Below, piece by piece: positions 32,692 through 36,852 of a stretch of 36,852 nucleotides of DNA. The notes below the pieces were generated by a model. It saw only the letters and a program-made list of their open reading frames with translations. It made no database searches and was not told where the DNA came from. The position numbers and the translations under genes were made by a program. The stretch is from Deltaproteobacteria bacterium. Lineage in GTDB: Bacteria > Desulfobacterota > SM23-61. Where the stretch lies: NCBI GenBank assembly GCA_016875165.1, contig VGSF01000044.1, positions 1-36,852 on the forward strand, given 5' to 3'. Numbering within the stretch: the stretch's first letter is position 1; each line of letters begins with the position of its first letter.

Positions 32692-33822
32692 TCAGACCTT
32701 CAATATCTTCTTTTTGATGGCGTAGTATAGAATGAGACCTGCGAGATAAGCAATCCCCATGTTCCACATAGCCAGTCCCGCGGTGACCAGCATGACATAG
32801 ACATCTGGCTTCTGGTTGCCGATATCTCGGGCGATCGAGGCCAGCTCCAGGCCGGTAAAAAAGAGAATGACCCCCAAGATAGAAGGGGGGAAAACTTTCA
32901 GGATTGTGGAAATGGAGTCGCTGAAAAAGAGGCCCAGGAGGAGCACGATCACGCCCAGAATCACCAGGGCTCCGCCGGTCCGGGCCCCGAACCGGACATG
33001 ACCGGCCATGCCCCCCGCTCCATGGCAGAGAGGAATCCCGCCTACGGCGGCGCTGAAGAGGTTCATAACGCCATGATTGACGGCAATGGTTTTGACCTCC
33101 ACCGGACGGTCGGGGAAGAGCTCGTTATTTTCTTCGGCCGTGGCAATGATGGCGTTTCCCAGGGTGAGAGGGGCCTGGGGAAGGCCGAGGATTAAAACCC
33201 CGGCCAGCAAGTCCTGCCAGTCGATCCTGTTGAGGTGAATTTCAGGAAGCCGCAGGCCGGCAGAGATCCGGCTAAGTTCGGCAGATAGGGTTGGATTAAA
33301 GATTACCTCCGTCCCGATACCGAAGGCCAAAAGGATGAGCATAGCCGGGACCTTTTCAAAAGAAAGGAGAAAGAAGGTGAGGGCGCAAGCCGCGACTCCC
33401 ATGAACGGCTGGGCCTTCATCATTCCCAGGCCGTCGAGCATGAAACCCAGGCCCAACCCCAGCATAATGCCCCGGACGATGGGCTTGGCCGTAATCTTTT
33501 GCAGCCAGGAAACTGCTCCGCTGATCCCCAGGACGAGCCAGAATACACCCGTGAAGATCCCCGACCCCCAGATCATTCCCTGAGTGATGGTTTCTGGATG
33601 GGCGATGGCCATTCCTCCGATGGCTTTCATGGGTTGGACGGGAAAGGGGGTCTTGAAGTACAGCCCGACGAAAATTTTAAAGATCCCGAAAGAGAGGAGA
33701 ATACCCAGGGGGTCCATCTTGTTGAGGGTGATGTAGGCGGCGACAAAAGGAATGAAGGTGCCCAGGTCGCCGAAGGCTCCGGCCAATTCCATCCGATTAT
33801 ATTCATTGCCGAATACTCGCAT
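32692..33822 (-). CDS. MOT1-type molybdate/sulfate transporter
   Basis: A 376-residue membrane protein with about ten to eleven hydrophobic segments. Family motifs are AGAFGDLGTFIPFVAAY near the N-terminus and KTPFPVQPMKAIGGMAIAHP, followed in the second half by LPQAPLTLGNAIIATAEEN and GIPLCHGAGGMAGHVRFGAR. These define the SulP-related MOT1 molybdate transporters (MFS_MOT1). A GAGGAG site precedes ATG 33822. It lies 93 bp after a ModE-like regulator gene, supporting molybdate as substrate. A short CGCCAA-TTC-TTGGCG hairpin (33894-33908) sits between the two genes. Confidence 0.88.
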   Translation of the reverse strand: MRVFGNEYNRMELAGAFGDLGTFIPFVAAYITLNKMDPLGILLSFGIFKIFVGLYFKTPFPVQPMKAIGGMAIAHPETITQGMIWGSGIFTGVFWLVLGISGAVSWLQKITAKPIVRGIMLGLGLGFMLDGLGMMKAQPFMGVAACALTFFLLSFEKVPAMLILLAFGIGTEVIFNPTLSAELSRISAGLRLPEIHLNRIDWQDLLAGVLILGLPQAPLTLGNAIIATAEENNELFPDRPVEVKTIAVNHGVMNLFSAAVGGIPLCHGAGGMAGHVRFGARTGGALVILGVIVLLLGLFFSDSISTILKVFPPSILGVILFFTGLELASIARDIGNQKPDVYVMLVTAGLAMWNMGIAYLAGLILYYAIKKKILKV

Positions 33823-33915
33823 TCTCTGGCTCCTCGAATTCCTTGCTGAAGTTCTTCTTTCAGAAAGAGAGGAATGGGTTCATGTTTGATCTCCGCCAAT
33901 TCTTGGCGACCAAAT

Positions 33916-34248
33916 TTATTTTTTGAACTTGGCCTTGAATTTTTTTTCTATCGATTCGTTGAGTCCTTCTCTGAAGGAGAAATATTGTTTTAAAAATTCT
34001 TGCCCTGGAGGAGTTAATTGAGCTCCTCCACCCTCTCTACCCCCCACCTGGGTCTCCACAAACTTTATTCCCGAGCGCTTTTCGATTTTCTGAATCATGC
34101 CCCAGGCATGCCGGTAGGACATTCCCAGATTATCAGCCGCTTTTTGGATTGAGCCCAGGTCTGCAATCATCTTTAAAAGACCAACTTTGCCGTTCCCAAC
34201 CACCACTTCTCCGCCCTTTTCCAACCAAACCTTAAACCGAATATCCAT
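33916..34248 (-). CDS. ModE-like winged-helix regulator without molybdate-binding domains
   Basis: A 110-residue protein from ATG 34248. It has only the N-terminal LysR-type winged helix of ModE: KVGLLKMIADLGSIQKAADN and LGMSYRHAWGMIQKIEKRSG, then the wing GGREGGGAQLTPPGQEFLKQ. ModE proper has two C-terminal TOBE/molbindin domains that bind molybdate; these are missing, so ligand sensing must be by another route or the protein acts constitutively. The C-terminal tail (GLNESIEKKFKAKFKK) is lysine-rich. It is first in the operon with MOT1 and ChrA, and a promoter with an overlapping palindrome lies upstream. Confidence 0.88.
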   Translation of the reverse strand: MDIRFKVWLEKGGEVVVGNGKVGLLKMIADLGSIQKAADNLGMSYRHAWGMIQKIEKRSGIKFVETQVGGREGGGAQLTPPGQEFLKQYFSFREGLNESIEKKFKAKFKK

Positions 34249-34271
34249 TTTCCCCTCCACGCAAAATCAAG

Positions 34272-34309
34272 CGATATGTTTTTATAAGCGTAGCGCTGGA
34301 GGATGTCAA
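34272..34309 (-). promoter_or_regulatory. Promoter and candidate ModE-like operator
   Basis: Minus-strand TTGACA (34304-34309) and TATAAA (34281-34286) are spaced 17 bp, with start about 25-30 bp upstream of ATG 34248. The imperfect palindrome CGCTTATAAAAACATATCG (34272-34290) covers the -10 box, and its CG..TAT half sites recall ModE boxes. Confidence 0.6.
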
Positions 34310-34406
34310 GGAAAAAAGAATATGGTTTGCCGGGCAAAATGCGGTATAGATTTTAGTGCAGGGCAGGGGCGCTGGGTAGAAGTCGGAACGTGATGAAATA
34401 CCCGGG

Positions 34407-35195
34407 TTATAGAATCCCCACGGCCATGCCCAAGCCAACCATCGTTAGCAGCCCTCCGATGATGAATTGAACCGTGCGCAGGGTCGCCTTTTTCATCATC
34501 CGGGCCCCCAAGAAAGCGCCCAGGAAAGCTGCCAGAGTGGCCGCCAGGACCAGGCCGAACATCTCCGCAGGAATGGTTCCAAGCTTGGCGGCATAAAAGC
34601 TCACCCCGTATACCGCCAGCCGGACAATATCCACAATCACCGCCGAGACCGTTCCTGTACCGATGAAGACTTCCTTTTTAAGCCCGGCCTTGATCAAGAA
34701 GGCCGAACGCAGGGCGCCCTGGTGGCCCGAAAGGCCGCCAAAGAAACCGGAAAGGAGGCCCCCCCAAGGAAGGTACTTGCGGTCGAAAGCCAGGTTCTGA
34801 AAGCGGGGAAGCAGTTCAAAGAAGGCGAAAAAGATGATTAAAACCGCGATGACCAGCTTCAGGAGGGTCACTTCATAAATTCGACCTCCGACCTGGTAGG
34901 TGATTAAAGCAGGCCATTGCCCAAAGGCTGTAAGGAGAAAGGCTCCCAGAACGGCTGCCAAAGACGCAGGCAGGGCAAACCGTGCGACTACCGAAACATC
35001 CGCCCTGCGGCCCACTAAGAACACTTTGAAAAGGTTATTGGCCAGATGCACCACAGCCGTGGCCGCAACAGCGATTGGTATAGGAAAGAAGAGGGCAAAA
35101 GCCGGCATAAGGATCGTTCCCAGGCCAAAACCGGAAAATAGGGTGAGTCCAGAGAGGACCAAGGCCACCCCGCAGACTACAAGGTATTCCATCAT
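34407..35195 (-). CDS. TauE/SafE (TSUP) family sulfite/anion exporter
   Basis: A 262-residue membrane protein of about seven to eight helices. The N-half opens LVVCGVALVLSGLTLFSGFG with the motif LGTILMPAFALFFP and AVAATAVVHLANNLFKVFL; the second half has LSGFFGGLSGHQGALRSAFL and a repeated topology. TSUP proteins move sulfite, sulfoacetate or other sulfur-containing anions. ATG 35195 overlaps the stop of the upstream gene (ATGA), so the pair is coupled; GGAGGG lies about 12 bases ahead. Substrate cannot be told from sequence. The PadR gene upstream suggests induction by a small hydrophobic or phenolic compound. Confidence 0.88.
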   Translation of the reverse strand: MMEYLVVCGVALVLSGLTLFSGFGLGTILMPAFALFFPIPIAVAATAVVHLANNLFKVFLVGRRADVSVVARFALPASLAAVLGAFLLTAFGQWPALITYQVGGRIYEVTLLKLVIAVLIIFFAFFELLPRFQNLAFDRKYLPWGGLLSGFFGGLSGHQGALRSAFLIKAGLKKEVFIGTGTVSAVIVDIVRLAVYGVSFYAAKLGTIPAEMFGLVLAATLAAFLGAFLGARMMKKATLRTVQFIIGGLLTMVGLGMAVGIL

Positions 35196-35587
35196 TGCGC
35201 TATTTTCCCTCCATTTAAAAAAAACCTCTTTTCTCGAATTTTCTCGGGAAGATGCGCGCTGAGAATTCCGCATAAAATTACGAGGTGGAAAAGGAAAAAT
35301 TCAAATTCCTTAAAGTACCAGGCGATAATCAGCAGGAGGACCTTTAGAGTGGTCAAGTATCCCTCGGTCACGATCAGCCATACCAATCCGTCCTTGTATA
35401 ATTCCCTGACTGTAAGAAGGAGTCCGGAAATCGTGGTCACCGCAGGGAAAAGGGCTGGAACTTTCACCCCCATGGCGACCGCGCCATACCAGCCTGCGAA
35501 GCCAAGGAAATGGAAAAAGAGCAGAGCCATCTTGACGGGTTGATCGAGAAATATCTTCCTTTGTTTTTTTTCTTGTGCCTTTGCCAT
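35192..35587 (-). CDS. Unknown four-helix membrane protein
   Basis: A 131-residue protein not assigned to a family. It has a basic N-terminus (MAKAQEKKQRKIF) and about four hydrophobic segments: KMALLFFHFLGFAGWYGAVA, LFPAVTTISGLLLTVRELY, EGYLTTLKVLLLIIAWYF and FEFFLFHLVILCGILSAHL. The loop RELYKDGLVW and a histidine in each of helices 1 and 4 stand out. It ends with charged EKIREKRFFLNGG. It is coupled to the TauE/SafE gene by a four-base overlap and follows padR by 30 bp, so it probably works with the exporter or senses its substrate. Confidence 0.7.
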   Translation of the reverse strand: MAKAQEKKQRKIFLDQPVKMALLFFHFLGFAGWYGAVAMGVKVPALFPAVTTISGLLLTVRELYKDGLVWLIVTEGYLTTLKVLLLIIAWYFKEFEFFLFHLVILCGILSAHLPEKIREKRFFLNGGKIAQ

Positions 35588-35617
35588 CTTTATAGATTCG
35601 CTCCTTTAAAGCGAAGA

Positions 35618-35938
35618 TCAAAATCGTGAACCCTTATACCCTTCAAAAAGTTCCCCGAAAAGTTCCCTTACTTTTTCCTTGGCCCGGGTTAATGCCTTTT
35701 TCCCTTTTGGGGTAATCTTATAAATGCGACGAAAATGGCCGGAAACGTTGCGGGTCTCCGAGCGTAGATATCCTCTCTTTTCCATGCCATGAAGGAGGGG
35801 GTAGAGGGTCCCAGGAGAAAGCTGGTAGCCGTGGCGAGCCAACTCCTGGATTATTTCCAGGCCGAATATAGGCCCTTCTCCGGCATGGTAGAGGATATGC
35901 AGCCGGATCAGTCCTGAATATAGGTCTTTGTCTTGCAT
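35618..35938 (-). CDS. PadR-family transcriptional regulator
   Basis: A 106-residue winged-helix repressor of the short PadR-s2 type. The recognition region IFGLEIIQELARHGYQLSPG and TLYPLLHGMEKRGYLRSETR is followed by the wing RRIYKITPKGKKALTRAKEK and a short dimerisation helix (VRELFGELFEGY). These proteins usually repress a linked transporter or enzyme gene until a ligand binds. The promoter upstream has a palindrome over the -10 box, which suggests autorepression of padR, the membrane protein and TauE/SafE. Confidence 0.93.
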   Translation of the reverse strand: MQDKDLYSGLIRLHILYHAGEGPIFGLEIIQELARHGYQLSPGTLYPLLHGMEKRGYLRSETRNVSGHFRRIYKITPKGKKALTRAKEKVRELFGELFEGYKGSRF

Positions 35939-35956
35939 CCTAATTATCCAAGTTCG

Positions 35957-35998
35957 TTATCGATTTTCGATAATAACAAAAAAAGGCCAGCCTGTCAA
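35957..35998 (-). promoter_or_regulatory. padR operon promoter with operator overlapping the -10 box
   Basis: Minus-strand TTGACA (35993-35998) and TATTAT (35970-35975) are spaced 17 bp, about 35 bp upstream of ATG 35938. The perfect palindrome TTATCGA-TTT-TCGATAA (35957-35973) overlaps the -10 box and the likely start site. Confidence 0.75.
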
Positions 35999-36129
35999 TA
36001 CGGGGCGGGGATGGGTGCACGACAAATTTATGGGTAAATATTCAAACGGGGATTCCATCCTCCCAGAAATCTTCCCAGCGAATAACCAAGAAGGCAACAT
36101 CGTGGAGCCATGATATTGTTTGCTCCCCT

Positions 36130-36522
36130 CTATGGATTGACCCTCACCTTAGGGGAAAATGTTTCGATCGGGACTGGTTCCCAGGACCTTTTGTACACCA
36201 AGCGCAGGCGCACCAAGCCCGAAGTGATAGCCTTGAAGTGGAACGTGTACGTTCCTCCCGCCCCGATCTCGTTCGAGCCAGGTTCATATGTGGAGTCCAC
36301 AAATGGCAGGATAAAGCTTTCAGTCTCGGCAACCACCCACTGGTAGCCGGTTGTCGGATTGCCCGATAAAACAACATCTTAATCTACCCCATTCCTGACG
36401 GTCACAGTTTGACCATCATGCTCCCTGGTGACCACGACCGATTGATCACGGGAACTGCTCTCGCGGCCAGTCAGCGCAATCAGTATTCCGAATACTATCA
36501 ACAAACCATAAAGTCCTCTCAT
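36130..36522 (-). pseudogene. Chagasin-like (I42) cysteine-protease inhibitor, broken by a stop codon
   Basis: From ATG 36522 (AGGGG upstream) the frame reads a hydrophobic leader (GLYGLLIVFGILIALTGR) and SVVVTREHDGQTVTVRNGVD, then TAA at 36379-36381. The same frame continues at once with GNPTTGYQWVVAETE, GAGGTYTFHFKAITSGLVRL and LVYKRSWEPVPIETF. NPTTGY.W, GxGG and Y.R.WE are the chagasin inhibitory loops. The leader would be a lipobox LTGC if the CGC arginine codon were TGC. Two single-base changes thus separate it from an intact lipoprotein inhibitor of about 130 residues, so the loss looks recent. A sequencing error cannot be ruled out. Confidence 0.75.
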
Positions 36523-36722
36523 CGCCGGTTCCCCTTGTTTTGATCTTTAATAGATATCAACCCACCGGTAAAGCTCATCCAAACGCGCCAGAAAATCTTC
36601 CCGGATTGGCAATTCAGCTCATGGCAATTTTGCTGATAGGGATAAAGAAAGCGATCAGCTATGAGCTAAAAGCCGCGAGCTAAGACGGACACGGCAAGGC
36701 GAGTCAAGGCAAGGCCCATTGA
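36523..36722. other. Intergenic region, nothing recognised
   Basis: About 200 bp with small imperfect repeats (for example AGCTATGAGCTAAAAG and GGCAAGGCGAGTCAAGGCAAG) and no gene or clear promoter. Confidence 0.4.
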
Positions 36723-36852
36723 CCGAAAGGAATCTCGGTCGTGGGAGTGGCGCGAAACGGGCTGGAGGCGCTTTTGGCAGCCGAACGGCTCAAGCCGCAC
36801 ATCCTTCTCCTGAATTTGAATTTATTCAGGGGGAAAGGAGACAACCTGCTCC
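36723..36852 (+). pseudogene. Response-regulator receiver-domain fragment, degenerate, runs off the window
   Basis: Plus-strand frame after TGA 36719-36721 reads ISVVGVARNGLEALLAAERL and KPHILLLNLNLFRGKGDNLL. This matches beta-2 to alpha-3 of a receiver domain (usual text VV..A.NG.EAL......PD..LLDL.LP). The phosphorylated Asp of LLDL is Asn here, and the first strand with its acidic pair is missing in this frame. It is either a remnant or a gene with a frameshift just upstream. The rest lies outside the window. Confidence 0.4.

Noticed and set aside
1..36852. CRISPR arrays, rRNA and tRNA genes
   Set aside because: No regularly spaced repeats of 25-40 bp and no conserved RNA gene sequence were found on either strand.

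Overview
The gene content and order suggest a Gram-negative bacterium of the Desulfobacterota/deltaproteobacterial type, probably environmental or from a metagenome assembly. This is inference, since no rRNA or tRNA gene is present. The clues are the rpsB-tsf-pyrH-frr-uppS-cdsA-dxr-rseP block with tsaB behind it, a bifunctional ArgJ next to a stand-alone short ArgA-type acetyltransferase, a long SecA with a zinc tail, a GNA1162-type lipoprotein, and scattered NIPSNAP, SDR, M24 and crotonase genes.

Region 1 (1-8.4 kb) is accessory and decaying. It holds a REP-associated tyrosine transposase (RAYT) cut by the window edge and two internally deleted RAYT derivatives of about 310-320 bp whose ends are short inverted repeats beginning GGGGA(C/T)GTAG. 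A 127-bp tandem duplication lies at the start of the intact RAYT. Between these are gene remnants (EamA/DMT transporter, exported methyltransferase, DUF2148 protein) and intact metabolic genes (NIPSNAP, SDR, VOC, M24 peptidase-like). The region ends with an AbrB/PIN toxin-antitoxin pair.

Region 2 (8.5-25.6 kb) is a minus-strand housekeeping block. A strong promoter at 16322-16349 starts rpsB, tsf, pyrH, frr, uppS, cdsA, dxr, rseP and tsaB, which join translation, RNA turnover of ribosomes, and envelope lipid/isoprenoid synthesis. The run is broken only by a structured 380-bp gap between cdsA and dxr. Upstream lie argJ and secA, an M23 peptidase, the short ArgA-like GNAT, recN and nadK. ArgJ and the GNAT are both expected to serve acetylglutamate/arginine synthesis.

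Region 3 (25.9-31.3 kb) has rarA, a 32-codon bS22/mS38-like ribosomal protein gene missed by length cut-offs, an IHF/HU gene, a small coiled-coil protein, a GNA1162-type lipoprotein flanked by two copies of one 178-bp inverted-repeat element in opposite orientation, a crotonase, and an ECF sigma factor with a soluble zinc-finger anti-sigma factor.

Region 4 (31.4-36.85 kb) is an oxyanion-transport region of two minus-strand operons. One is a ModE-like regulator, a MOT1-type molybdate/sulfate transporter and a ChrA-type chromate transporter. The other is a PadR regulator, an unknown four-helix membrane protein and a TauE/SafE exporter. Each operon has a good sigma-70 promoter whose -10 box is overlapped by a palindrome, which suggests self-regulation. 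The right edge carries a chagasin-like (I42) inhibitor pseudogene and a degenerate response-regulator receiver fragment.

Two families of 170-190 bp terminal-inverted-repeat elements (20865, 25588; 28231, 29265) plus a third palindromic unit (11604) fill most of the larger gaps. No CRISPR array, tRNA or rRNA was seen.
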